DNA of 64,000 nucleotides. Source: Oscillatoria acuminata PCC 6304. GTDB taxonomy: Bacteria; Cyanobacteriota; Cyanobacteriia; Cyanobacteriales; Laspinemataceae. Of this stretch, positions 7,511 to 15,529 are shown piece by piece. Both the position numbers and the translations under genes were made by a program. The stretch spans positions 4,031,227-4,095,226 of the forward strand of contig NC_019693.1 of NCBI RefSeq assembly GCF_000317105.1, read 5' to 3'. Within the stretch, counting starts at the first letter, position 1, and the number at the start of each line of letters is the position of its first letter. Below the pieces are notes generated by a model. It saw nothing but the letters and a program-made list of their open reading frames with translations. It made no database searches and was not told where the DNA came from.

Positions 7511-10500
7511 ATGGATGCGAAGCGGTGGCTCAAGGTGAATCGAAGCCTATTGGGGGAAACGGCGCTGTTGGGGGTGCTGGCTATGCTGACGGTGGGTGCT
7601 GCGCCGCATTGGGCAATGGTGGGCAATTTTTTGGCAGGGATGGAGGCGAATTATTTAGGGGCGTTGAGGGAGCAGTTTCGCAAGCATGGGGAGGTGTTGC
7701 GGAATGAGGATTTAGCGAAGGCGGCGGGACGGACGGTGAGGAAAACTTTAGAGGAGCGCATTATCCCCCAGTTCCCGAAGTTGGGCGCGGGTTTGCAGGG
7801 GTTGGCGGATAGGGTGGAAGCCTATTGGTTGGAGCAGGTGCAGGGCATTAATGTGTTTGAAACCTTGCAGGAGGAGCAGCTTTATCACTTGTTTAGCCAA
7901 GCTCCGGAAGGGTTCAGCAACTACGAGGTTTTGACGGCGGACGAGTGGCAGGAGTTGAGTGAGGATTTGGTGGCGTGGGGCTATGGGCGGGGGATGTTGC
8001 CTGGGGAAAGGGCGAAGTATAAGGAGGTGGTGGCGGCGTTGGCGGGGGAGTTGGCGGCGAATTTTGGGAAGTATTTGCGTCAGGTGTTGAAGGATGACCC
8101 GAAAGCGTTTGCCGGGATGGTGTTGGATTTGCATGGGGCAACTTTGGCGAAGATTGAGGAAATTCAGCAGTATTTGCCGAAGTTGGCGCACCGGGAAGAT
8201 GTGGAGCGGGTGCTGAGTCGCTTAGAGGAGAATTTCTTGCGCCAGACGCGACAGTTAGAGCGCATGGAAGGGAAGATTGACCGACTGGCAGGGGGAGAAG
8301 GGGCAACCGCTGCACCCCGTTCCCGGTTGTTTAATGTGCCGTCCTTGCCTCTGAAGTTTTTGCCCCGCTCAGAAGAAGTTGAGGCGATTAAAGCCAAGCT
8401 GCTGGGAACCGAGTCCCAAACTTTGGTGATGACGGGGGTGGCGCAGCGGGTGGGGGTGCAGGGGATGGGCGGCATTGGTAAGTCCGTGCTGGCGGCGGCG
8501 GTGGCGCGGGATGAGGCGGTGGGAGAACGGTTTCCCGATGGGGTGCTGTGGGTGACGTTGGGGCAAGAACCGAACGTGAAAGCGCGATTGGTGGACTGTG
8601 TGGCCTATTTTACCGGGACGCCCCCCTATTTTGAGGATTTGGCCCAGGGGAAAGCGGCACTGGCGCAACAGTTGGAGGGGCGCGCTTGTTTATTGGTGTT
8701 GGATGATGTTTGGCAGATGTCCCACGCCGAGGCGTTTTACGGGTTGGGCCCACGGTGTCAATTGTTGTTGACGACCCGGGATGGGAGGTTAGTGAGGGGG
8801 TTGGCGGCCCAAGGTCATGAGGTGGGGCTGTTGTCCGAGGAGCAGGGGTTAGGGTTGGTGGCGCTGTGGGCGGGGGAACACCGGGAAGGATTGCCACCGG
8901 AGGCGATGGAGGTGGTGCGGGAATGTGGCTATTTGCCTTTGGCGGTGGCAATGGCGGGGGCGATGGTTTGTGGGAACGGGGCAAACCGTTGGCGGAATGT
9001 GCTGGAAAAATTGCGATCGGCGGATTTAGCCCAGATTGCCTACGAGTTCCCGGATTATCCCCATCACGATTTGCTGAAAGTGCTGCAAGTGAGTGTGGAT
9101 GCATTGCCGTCAGATATGGCGACTCGGTATCTGGATTTGGCGATTTTCCCCGAGGATACGCCGATTCCCGAGGGGGTGCTGGAAATTTTCTGGGGGGCGA
9201 TCGGGCTGGATGCCTTGGCGGTGCAGGATGTGGTGGATTGTTTGGTGGCGAAGTCGTTGCTGTTGCGGGATGAGTTGGGGCGGCTGAGTCTGCACGATTT
9301 GCAGGTGGATTATGTGCGCCAACAGGCGGGGGATTTGACAGCGCGTCAGGAGCAGTTTTTCGCCGCTTATGGTCAACGCTATCCCGAAGGCTATCACGAG
9401 GCGACGGCGGATGAGTATTTTGCTCGCTATGCCATTGGTCACCATCTCCAAGTTTGCCCACACCACATCCCACCCCTGTTACTGGATTTTCGGTGGTTGC
9501 AGGGGAAGATAGAGCGCCTGGGGGTGGGGGCAGTGTTGGCGGATTTTGAGGCAGTTCCAGAAGCGGTAGCAAGTCGGACCCTGGGGTTGGTGGGGGAGGC
9601 GGTGCGCTTGTCCGCCCATGTGGTGCGGCAGGATACCAGCCAACTGGCGGGGCAACTTTTAGGGCGGTTGTTGTCTTTTGCGCAGATGACCCCCCCTCAA
9701 CCTCCCTCTCGCTATTTCTGGAAGCGGATTCCGGGCATTGGTCAGCATTTACCTCAGTATCCGGCAACTCCTCAAAGGGAGACGTTCCCCTCCATCACCC
9801 AACTGCTGACTGAGGCGCAACAGTGGCGCGGAAAACCTTGGATTCGTCCTCTCTTCCCTAACCTCACCCCTCCTGGTGGGCCCTTAATCCGCACTCTCAC
9901 CGGGCATGGTTCCGGGGTAAGTGCCCTTGCCATCAGCCCCGATGGGCAACGGGTGGTTTCCGGTTCAGACGATAACACCCTGAAAGTGTGGAATTTGGCT
10001 ACAGGGCAGGAGGAACGCACTCTCACCGGGCATCGTAGCGTGGTAAATGCCGTGGCCATCAGCCCCGATGGGCAACGGGTGGTTTCTGGTTCAGAGGATA
10101 ACACCCTGAAGGTCTGGAACTTGGCTACAGGGGCGGAGGAACGCACCCTCACAGGGCATAGTGGCGAGGTAAATGCCGTGGCCATCAGCCCCGATGGGCA
10201 ACGGGTGGTTTCCGGTTCTAATGATAACACCCTGAAAGTGTGGAATTTGGCTACAGGGGAGGAGGAACGCACTCTCATCGGGCATCGTCTCTTGGTAAAT
10301 GCCGTGGCCATCAGCCCCGATGGGCAACGGGTGGTTTCCGGTTCATGGGATAACACCCTGAAAGTGTGGAATTTGGCTACAGGGGAGGAGGAACGCACTC
10401 TCACCGGGCATGGTGACTCGGTAAATGCCGTGGCCATCAGCCCCGATGGGCAACGGGTGGTTTCCGGTTCATGGGATAACACCCTGAAAGTGTGGAATTT

Positions 10501-11527
10501 GGCTACAGGGGAGGAGGAACGCACTCTCATCGGGTATGGTTTCTGGGTAAGTGCTGTCGCCATCAGCCCCGATGGGCAACGGGTGGTTTCCGGTTCTCAT
10601 GATAACACCCTGAAAGTGTGGAATTTAGCTACAGGGGAGGAGGAACGTACTCTCATCGGGCATGGTTCCTGGGTAAGTGCTGTCGCCATCAGCCCCGATG
10701 GGCAACGGGTGGTTTCTGGTTCAGGGGATAACACCCTGAAAGTGTGGAATTTGGCCGCAGGGGAGGAGGAACGCACTTTCACCGGGCATGGTTCCGGGGT
10801 AAATGCCGTGGCCATCAGCCCCGATGGGCAACGGGTGGTTTCCGGTTCAGACGATAACAGCCTGAAAGTGTGGAATTTGGCTACAGGGGAGGAGGAACGC
10901 ACTCTCACCGGGCATGGGTGGTCGGTAAGTGCCGTCGCCATCAGCCCCGATGGGCAACGGGTGGTTTCCGGTTCTAATGATAAAACCCTGAAAGTGTGGA
11001 ATTTAGCTACAGGGGAGGAGGAACGCACTCTCATCGGGCATGGTTCCTGGGTAAGTGCCCTCGCCATCAGCCCCGATGGGCAACGGGTGGTTTCTGGTTC
11101 ACAGGATAGCACCCTGAAAGTGTGGAATTTGGCTACAGGGGAGGAGGAACGCACTTTCACCGGGCATGGTTCCGGGGTAAGTGCCCTCGCCATCAGCCCC
11201 GATGGGCAACGGGTGGTTTCCGGTTGTAATGATAAAACCCTGAAAGTGTGGAATTTGGCTACAGGGGAGGAGGAACGCACTCTCACCGGGCATGGGTGGT
11301 CGCTAAGTGCCGTCGCCATCAGCCCCGATGGGCAACGGGTGGTTTCTGGTTCAGAGGATAAAACCCTGAAAGTGTGGAATTTGGCTACAGGGGAGCAAAT
11401 GGCTTGTTTTACGGCTGACGCTAGGTTACAATGCTGTGCCATTGCCCCCGATGGGGTGACGATGGTGGCGGGGGATAGTTTTGGACGGGTGCATTTCCTG
11501 CGGTTGGCAGGATTCCCGTCGCTGTGA
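7511..11527 (+). CDS. NB-ARC/WD40 STAND NTPase (NLR-like sensor)
   Basis: The protein has 1338 aa from the ATG at 7511, which follows GGAGGGA by six bases; an in-frame GTG at 7493 lacks such a site. Residues about 1-270 form an unrecognised helical N-terminal region with one hydrophobic stretch (about 15-45). It may act as effector or membrane anchor. The NB-ARC ATPase follows: Walker A GMGGIGKS (318-325), Walker B LLVLDDVW (about 395-402), a TTRD sensor, and a winged-helix region ending near residue 600. The C-terminus is a WD40 propeller made of twelve near-identical 42-residue repeats plus one degenerate repeat. Such proteins oligomerise on ligand sensing and act in signalling or anti-phage defence. 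The ligand is unknown. The gene is GC-rich compared with its neighbours. Confidence 0.92.
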   Translation: MDAKRWLKVNRSLLGETALLGVLAMLTVGAAPHWAMVGNFLAGMEANYLGALREQFRKHGEVLRNEDLAKAAGRTVRKTLEERIIPQFPKLGAGLQGLADRVEAYWLEQVQGINVFETLQEEQLYHLFSQAPEGFSNYEVLTADEWQELSEDLVAWGYGRGMLPGERAKYKEVVAALAGELAANFGKYLRQVLKDDPKAFAGMVLDLHGATLAKIEEIQQYLPKLAHREDVERVLSRLEENFLRQTRQLERMEGKIDRLAGGEGATAAPRSRLFNVPSLPLKFLPRSEEVEAIKAKLLGTESQTLVMTGVAQRVGVQGMGGIGKSVLAAAVARDEAVGERFPDGVLWVTLGQEPNVKARLVDCVAYFTGTPPYFEDLAQGKAALAQQLEGRACLLVLDDVWQMSHAEAFYGLGPRCQLLLTTRDGRLVRGLAAQGHEVGLLSEEQGLGLVALWAGEHREGLPPEAMEVVRECGYLPLAVAMAGAMVCGNGANRWRNVLEKLRSADLAQIAYEFPDYPHHDLLKVLQVSVDALPSDMATRYLDLAIFPEDTPIPEGVLEIFWGAIGLDALAVQDVVDCLVAKSLLLRDELGRLSLHDLQVDYVRQQAGDLTARQEQFFAAYGQRYPEGYHEATADEYFARYAIGHHLQVCPHHIPPLLLDFRWLQGKIERLGVGAVLADFEAVPEAVASRTLGLVGEAVRLSAHVVRQDTSQLAGQLLGRLLSFAQMTPPQPPSRYFWKRIPGIGQHLPQYPATPQRETFPSITQLLTEAQQWRGKPWIRPLFPNLTPPGGPLIRTLTGHGSGVSALAISPDGQRVVSGSDDNTLKVWNLATGQEERTLTGHRSVVNAVAISPDGQRVVSGSEDNTLKVWNLATGAEERTLTGHSGEVNAVAISPDGQRVVSGSNDNTLKVWNLATGEEERTLIGHRLLVNAVAISPDGQRVVSGSWDNTLKVWNLATGEEERTLTGHGDSVNAVAISPDGQRVVSGSWDNTLKVWNLATGEEERTLIGYGFWVSAVAISPDGQRVVSGSHDNTLKVWNLATGEEERTLIGHGSWVSAVAISPDGQRVVSGSGDNTLKVWNLAAGEEERTFTGHGSGVNAVAISPDGQRVVSGSDDNSLKVWNLATGEEERTLTGHGWSVSAVAISPDGQRVVSGSNDKTLKVWNLATGEEERTLIGHGSWVSALAISPDGQRVVSGSQDSTLKVWNLATGEEERTFTGHGSGVSALAISPDGQRVVSGCNDKTLKVWNLATGEEERTLTGHGWSLSAVAISPDGQRVVSGSEDKTLKVWNLATGEQMACFTADARLQCCAIAPDGVTMVAGDSFGRVHFLRLAGFPSL
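9891..11402 (+). repeat. Twelve tandem 126-bp WD40-coding repeats
   Basis: The word GCACTCTCAC (or a close variant) recurs every 126 bp from 9891 to 11277, giving exactly twelve units. The frames ISPDGQRVVSG and LKVWNLATG are nearly invariant at both DNA and protein level, so the array expanded or was homogenised recently. Differences cluster at the residue after SGS (D, E, N, W, W, H, G, D, N, Q, N, E in order), at the following D[NKS] position, and in the three residues after GH. Confidence 0.95.
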
Positions 11528-11796
11528 GACTTTTCTCACTTTCACCCTTTTAGTTGTACAGAGGGACGCGATTTATCACTCGGTCAATTCCTGCCCTCAT
11601 TCCCAAATCACCCCGACAAAGGTATAATCAACACATTCACCCTCGCCAACCTATCCAGTAGCGTGATGATGATTATTCCCCTGTTGCCATGAAATTCCCA
11701 CCCATTTCCCCCCGGGTGAATGAGATGAATTTGTCATCATGGCGCATCATGGGTTTAGGGAATTGCCGCATCGGGGTTTGGGGGGAGGGGGTTGAT

Positions 11797-12606
11797 TTAC
11801 CCTTGACCTTCGGCAAAGGCGGGATATAATGTCATACCGCCATCGACGAAGATGGTTTCTCCATGTACATAGTCTGACTCATCCGAGGCTAACCAGACGG
11901 CGACTTTGGCGATATCTTCGGGAACGCCAATCCGTTTGTAGGGAATCAATTTGAGCAGTTCGGCTTGGTCTTCGGGGGTGTCCCAGGCATCTTCATTAAT
12001 GGGAGTTTTAATCGCACCGGGAGCAATTCCATTCACGCGGATTTTGTGGTGGGCAACTTCCTGGGCGATACTTTGCATAAAGAGTTTGATTCCGCCTTTA
12101 GATGCGGCATAGTTGGAGTGACCGGCCCAAGGTATCACTTCATGAACGGAACTGATAAAGATAATTTTACCGACAGCGCGCGATCGCTCTTTAACGAGAC
12201 CCCGGCGCATAAATTCTTTCACCGCTTCTCGGGTACAGAGAAATTGTCCGGTGAGGTTGACATCTATGACTTTTTGCCATTGGGCGAGGGTCATGTCAAC
12301 CAGATTCGCGTCTTGCTGAAGTCCTGCATTATTGATTAGAATATCAATTGTGCCAAAATGCTCACACAACTGAGAGAACATTTTTTGTACATCCTCTTCT
12401 TTGCTGATATCTCCTTGAATGGCGATCGCCTCTCCACCCTTAGATTTAATTTCATTAACGACTTTTTCCGCCCCTTCCGGACTGCTGCGATAGTTCACAA
12501 CCACTTTCGCGCCCGCATTTCCCATTCCAACCGCAATTCCGGCCCCAATTCCCGAACTTGAACCCGTCACCAAAACCACTTGATTTTCTAAAATTTTTCC
12601 ACTCAT
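11797..12606 (-). CDS. SDR family oxidoreductase, glucose 1-dehydrogenase-like
   Basis: The 269-aa classical short-chain dehydrogenase has a cofactor motif TGSSSGIG (14-21), NNAG (92-95) and catalytic Ser about 152, Tyr166 and Lys170 in YAASK. The insertion RRGLVKERSRAVGKI and the C-terminal SDYVHGETIFVDGG match the glucose 1-dehydrogenase [NAD(P)] group, which oxidises D-glucose to gluconolactone. The true substrate could be another sugar or polyol. The start ATG follows GGGAGAA, a good ribosome-binding site. It appears to be a monocistronic cytoplasmic enzyme. Confidence 0.88.
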   Translation of the reverse strand: MSGKILENQVVLVTGSSSGIGAGIAVGMGNAGAKVVVNYRSSPEGAEKVVNEIKSKGGEAIAIQGDISKEEDVQKMFSQLCEHFGTIDILINNAGLQQDANLVDMTLAQWQKVIDVNLTGQFLCTREAVKEFMRRGLVKERSRAVGKIIFISSVHEVIPWAGHSNYAASKGGIKLFMQSIAQEVAHHKIRVNGIAPGAIKTPINEDAWDTPEDQAELLKLIPYKRIGVPEDIAKVAVWLASDESDYVHGETIFVDGGMTLYPAFAEGQG

Positions 12607-12735
12607 CGGCTATTCTCCCAACGCAAAACAATATTTGAGGGTATTAAATTCTGCTTTAGTTTAGGAGGCCATTCTGTGGTTCTGAAACCGCCCACAGATA
12701 GAGATGGATGGGACAATTCCCCGGAAATTGGGGCA

Positions 12736-12833
12736 AAATAAAAACCCGCAGGCTAAAGCCTGGGGCTATACGGACGAAGCCCGCCTGCGCGGGCTAATAG
12801 CGAAAAGCGACTGGAGACAACCGAATTGGGTAT
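12736..12833 (-). repeat. MITE-like palindromic repeat, family C (inverted copy)
   Basis: Read on the minus strand, this runs from ATACCCAATTCGG to GCGGGTTTTTATTTTGC, with the core CGGGCTTCGTCCG and the AGCCCCAGGCTTTAGCCTGC hairpin. The same core lies in direct orientation at 12952-13044 and, diverged, at 43765-43885. The remaining sequence between 12607 and 13082 shows no gene. Confidence 0.75.
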
Positions 12834-12951
12834 GATTCGGAAATCCGGAGTTAATTGATTAAAATTTCAGGTAAAGTTGTGTAACAGCAAACTTAGGCAT
12901 TTGCAGGCGATCGGCGATCGGCGATTTCCCTCCTATCCCTTAAGAGTCCTG

Positions 12952-13044
12952 ATACCAAATCCGGTTGGTAAAATTACTCTTTAGCCTGCGGAGGCAGGCT
13001 TCGTCCGTGTAGCCCCAGGCTTTAGCCTGCGGGTTTTTATAGAC
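12952..13044 (+). repeat. MITE-like palindromic repeat, family C (direct copy)
   Basis: The repeat begins ATACCAAATCCGG and ends GGGTTTTTATAGAC, with the hairpin-forming core AGCCCCAGGCTTTAGCCTGC. It lies about 40 bp before the sterol desaturase/SDR gene, so it may be part of that gene's leader. It is the inverted counterpart of 12736-12833. Confidence 0.75.
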
Positions 13045-13082
13045 TAGCTTAGATTACAGAAAAAAGGTGTATTAAACTAACT

Positions 13083-14345
13083 ATGCTCCCAATTTGGATT
13101 GCAACAGTAGCGTGGGGACTCGGTTCCATACTTTGGGCGGAACTGGTACGAGACTTGTACCATGCCTTTGCCCATGTTTGGCAACCTCTCTATCGCTTGC
13201 ACGTTTGGCATCATCGCGTTTTTCGTCCGAATCTCACCCCAGCGAGTGAAGAGATTTATCAACAAGCGCATTGGCGCAATGACGTACCCGAGGCCCTCGT
13301 CATGCTAGGGTTTGGACTGTTGTGGTGGTTAGGGGCATATCTGTTTCTTCCCCATTACCATTGGGTTGCGGGGATTGGGTGTCTTTATACCCTCTGCTTT
13401 TTAGGCAGTGCGATCGCCCGGGGTTCGGGAATTCCAGGGGCTGATCGCCTAACGGATTTGACCCACCAACCGGGTCCTTTTGCCACGCCTCCCTCGCGAT
13501 GGTTGGTGAATCGTCCTTACCACTGGCGACATCACTTTGATAACCAAAATGCTTACTTTTGCGGGACGTTTACTTTTATAGACAAACTTATGGGAACTGC
13601 ACTTTCCCTCAAAGGCAAAACTGTAGCGGTGACTGGGGCCTCGGGAACCCTGGGGCGATCGCTGTTGTTGCATCTCCATGAAGCAGGGGCCAAAGTTATC
13701 GCCCTGACTTCGGGTAATGAGGCGATCGCCTTAACCCTAGAGTCAGAAACCCTAGAGGTGAATACTGTTACCTGGCAAATTGGTCAAGAAAATGATTTAG
13801 CTGCCTTATTTGAAAAGGTCGATATTCTCATCCTGAATCATGGCATGAATGTACATGGCGATCGCACCCCAGAGGCGATCGCAACTTCCTATCAAGTCAA
13901 CGCCTTTTCCTCCTGGCGGTTGATGGAACTGTTTTTCACCACAGTTCGTACCAATCAAGACATCGCCCGCAAAGAAGTCTGGGTGAACACCTCCGAAGCA
14001 GAATCCAATCCCGCCTTTAGTCCCCTGTACGAACTAACCAAACGCACCCTGGGGGATTTAGTCACCTTGCGCCGTTTAGATGCACCTTGCATCGTTAGAA
14101 AATTAATTCTTGGCCCCTTTAAAAGCAATCTCAATCCCATTGGGGTCATGTCTGCCGATTGGGTTGGCAAACAAATCGTCAAACAAGCCAAAGCGGATAA
14201 TCGGAACATCATCGTCACCATTAATCCCCTGACTTTTATTACCTTTCCGCTTAAAGAACTGTTGAACTCAGTTTACTTTAAACTGTTTAGCCGTCCCGGG
14301 GTTCAGGGAACCCAACCCTCCGAAACAAACCACCCCTTGCCCTAA
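13083..14345 (+). CDS. Bifunctional sterol desaturase/short-chain dehydrogenase
   Basis: The 420-aa protein is a fusion. Residues 1-175 are a fatty-acid-hydroxylase/sterol-desaturase domain with membrane segments and His clusters (DLYHAFAH, HVWHH, HWRHH) that would bind a di-iron centre. From about 178 an SDR domain begins (VTGASGTLG, later NHG, and YELTK as the YxxxK pair). This fusion is known in cyanobacteria, where it is annotated from its domains only. The substrate is probably a membrane lipid or isoprenoid. The ATG is preceded by no strong ribosome-binding site. A strong hairpin with a T-rich tail follows the stop codon. Confidence 0.88.
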   Translation: MLPIWIATVAWGLGSILWAELVRDLYHAFAHVWQPLYRLHVWHHRVFRPNLTPASEEIYQQAHWRNDVPEALVMLGFGLLWWLGAYLFLPHYHWVAGIGCLYTLCFLGSAIARGSGIPGADRLTDLTHQPGPFATPPSRWLVNRPYHWRHHFDNQNAYFCGTFTFIDKLMGTALSLKGKTVAVTGASGTLGRSLLLHLHEAGAKVIALTSGNEAIALTLESETLEVNTVTWQIGQENDLAALFEKVDILILNHGMNVHGDRTPEAIATSYQVNAFSSWRLMELFFTTVRTNQDIARKEVWVNTSEAESNPAFSPLYELTKRTLGDLVTLRRLDAPCIVRKLILGPFKSNLNPIGVMSADWVGKQIVKQAKADNRNIIVTINPLTFITFPLKELLNSVYFKLFSRPGVQGTQPSETNHPLP

Positions 14346-14379
14346 GCAGGCTTTAGAGGCGATCACAGTCTAAAAACCA

Positions 14380-14425
14380 ACAATCCCGCCGGTAGCAATA
14401 CCGGCGGGATTGTCTATTATTTTAC
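14380..14425 (+). terminator. Hairpin terminator T0 after the desaturase/SDR gene
   Basis: ACAATCCCGCCGGT and ACCGGCGGGATTGT pair over 14 bp around an AGCAAT loop (14380-14413), followed by CTATTATTTTAC. It resembles the terminators inside the downstream array and marks the left edge of that array. Confidence 0.75.
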
Positions 14426-14629
14426 TTTACTAAAAAGACCTTTTGGCCTGTTTTAAAAGCACCTATCTGGGTGCGCTTTCTTATGTTCTTAATGTACCCG
14501 AATTCCAGGGTAAAGTTTATCCCTCTACAGATAGAACCTGCTTCTACCCCTTCCGGCAGCCTGTTGGTAGCAACGACATATTCCCTAGATTGCAGCAGGG
14601 GAAAGGTAATCATAAACGCTTCAAAACCA

Positions 14630-14670
14630 ACAATCCCGCTAGAAATCTTCTAGCGGGATTGTCTCTTATC
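14630..14670 (+). terminator. Hairpin terminator T1 of array unit 1
   Basis: ACAATCCCGCTAGA and TCTAGCGGGATTGT form a long stem (14630-14662), followed by CTCTTATCTTG. The stem bases differ from T0 and T3 in a compensated way. Confidence 0.72.
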
Positions 14671-14715
14671 TTGATTTATAATCTGGGCTTACTAAAAAGG
14701 CTCGGGGCCTGTGTT

Positions 14716-14820
14716 ATGAGCACCTATCTCGGTGCGGTTTCTTATGCTTTTAATATAACTGAACTCTCAGACAAAGTTTATCTATCTCCAGATAGAACCT
14801 ACTTCTACTCCTTTGAGTAG
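14716..14820 (+). CDS. Putative 34-aa peptide, array unit 2
   Basis: The ORF ATG...TAG reads MSTYLGAVSYAFN, a variable stretch, KVYLSPDRTYFYSFE. The start-less unit 1 frame (STYLGALSYVLNVPEF...KVYPSTDRTCFYPF) and unit 3 keep the same frame with several conservative replacements, which favours a real peptide. Against it, no Shine-Dalgarno motif sits at the usual distance and two of four units are broken. No family is recognised. This is an inference with limited support. Confidence 0.4.
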   Translation: MSTYLGAVSYAFNITELSDKVYLSPDRTYFYSFE

Positions 14821-14857
14821 AGAAGGATTTCCCAGAATGATGGCCCCTTCAAAACCA

Positions 14858-14896
14858 ACAATCCCGCTAGTAAAAATACTAGCGGGATTGTCTCTT
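14858..14896 (+). terminator. Hairpin terminator T2 of array unit 2
   Basis: ACAATCCCGCTAGTA and TACTAGCGGGATTGT form a stem at 14858-14891, followed by CTCTTATATC. Confidence 0.72.
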
Positions 14897-14943
14897 ATAT
14901 CGGTTTAGATATCGGTTTACTAAAAAGGCCAGTGGCCTGTGTT

Positions 14944-15030
14944 ATGAGCACCTATCTCGGTGCGGTTTCTTATGCTTTTACTTTATCTGAATTCTCCGAG
15001 AAAGTTTATCTATCTACAGGTAGAACCTGA
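14944..15030 (+). CDS. Putative 28-aa peptide, array unit 3 (shortened)
   Basis: The ORF begins MSTYLGAVSYAFT and stops at a TGA where unit 2 has TAC, so it lacks the last residues of the unit 2 peptide. The 5' half is identical in DNA to unit 2, and changes accumulate after codon 11. It could be a paralogous peptide or merely a decayed copy. Confidence 0.33.
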   Translation: MSTYLGAVSYAFTLSEFSEKVYLSTGRT

Positions 15031-15142
15031 TTCTACCTCTTCTGATAGAGAATGATTCTCTCGACAAAGGGAGACTTACTAAATATGGATTTCAGCTTCT
15101 TTTAACTCTATGCCATACCCAGCAAGGAAAACGTAAATACTA

Positions 15143-15184
15143 ACAATCCCACCAATGTTGCCACAGGTGGGATTGTCTCTTAAT
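15143..15184 (+). terminator. Hairpin terminator T3 of array unit 3
   Basis: ACAATCCCACC and GGTGGGATTGT pair (15143-15176), followed by CTCTTAATTTAC. The GC-to-AT changes relative to T0 are matched on both arms, indicating selection for the hairpin. Confidence 0.72.
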
Positions 15185-15529
15185 TTACATTTACTAAAAA
15201 GACCGTTAGGTCTATGTTATGAACACCAAAATCTCGGTGCGGTTTGTTATGTTTCTACTGTATCGGACTTTTTTAGAATATTTATCCATCTCCCGATAGA
15301 ACCTGCTTCTCTTCCCTGAGATCCCCTGTGGCGGTTAAAACGTGGGGTCTGGTCCTGGTCCCACTCCGAACCGGGTTGCCGTCCCTTGGGGCGATCTCCA
15401 GAATATTCTATACTCTAATATTGTGAAGATAAGTAAAAAAACTTATCTTAATATAAAGATATCTCGACCCGGATCTACCTAAAGTGGTAATGTAGTGAAA
15501 AAGTACAAGCAGAACCACTGGAGTACAAG

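Larger units (their letters stand above)
14370..15320 (+). repeat. Array of four tandem short-ORF/RNA cassettes
   Basis: Four related units start with ACTAAAAAG at 14429, 14691, 14919 and 15193 (spacings 262, 228, 274). Each has a small hairpin (GGCC AGT GGCC in unit 3, GACC GTTA GGTC in unit 4, a compensated change). Next come TGTTATGAGCACCTATCTCGGTGCGG or a variant, AAAGTTTATC, and a hairpin around TCTACAGATAGAACC. Units 1-3 are followed by a hairpin of the CAATCCCGC...GCGGGATTG type with TCTCTTA. Units 2 and 3 can encode related short peptides. In unit 1 the ATG is AAA, and in unit 4 a two-base insertion breaks the frame. Neither the RNA nor the peptide is recognised. Confidence 0.7.

Noticed and set aside
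9891-11402. Regular 126-bp repeats considered as a CRISPR or other DNA-level array
   Set aside because: They are in frame, carry WD40 signatures in every unit and have no unique spacers.
8610-11442. Long minus-strand frames (385, 263 and 281 codons) opposite the NB-ARC/WD40 gene
   Set aside because: They exist because the sense gene is GC-rich and repetitive; their products are low-complexity or 42-residue echoes of the WD repeats with no family likeness.
14443-14820. 125-codon plus-strand frame through array units 1 and 2
   Set aside because: It reads through a terminator hairpin and joins two copies of one repeat; it begins at a TTG inside the unit. The separate short frames explain it better.
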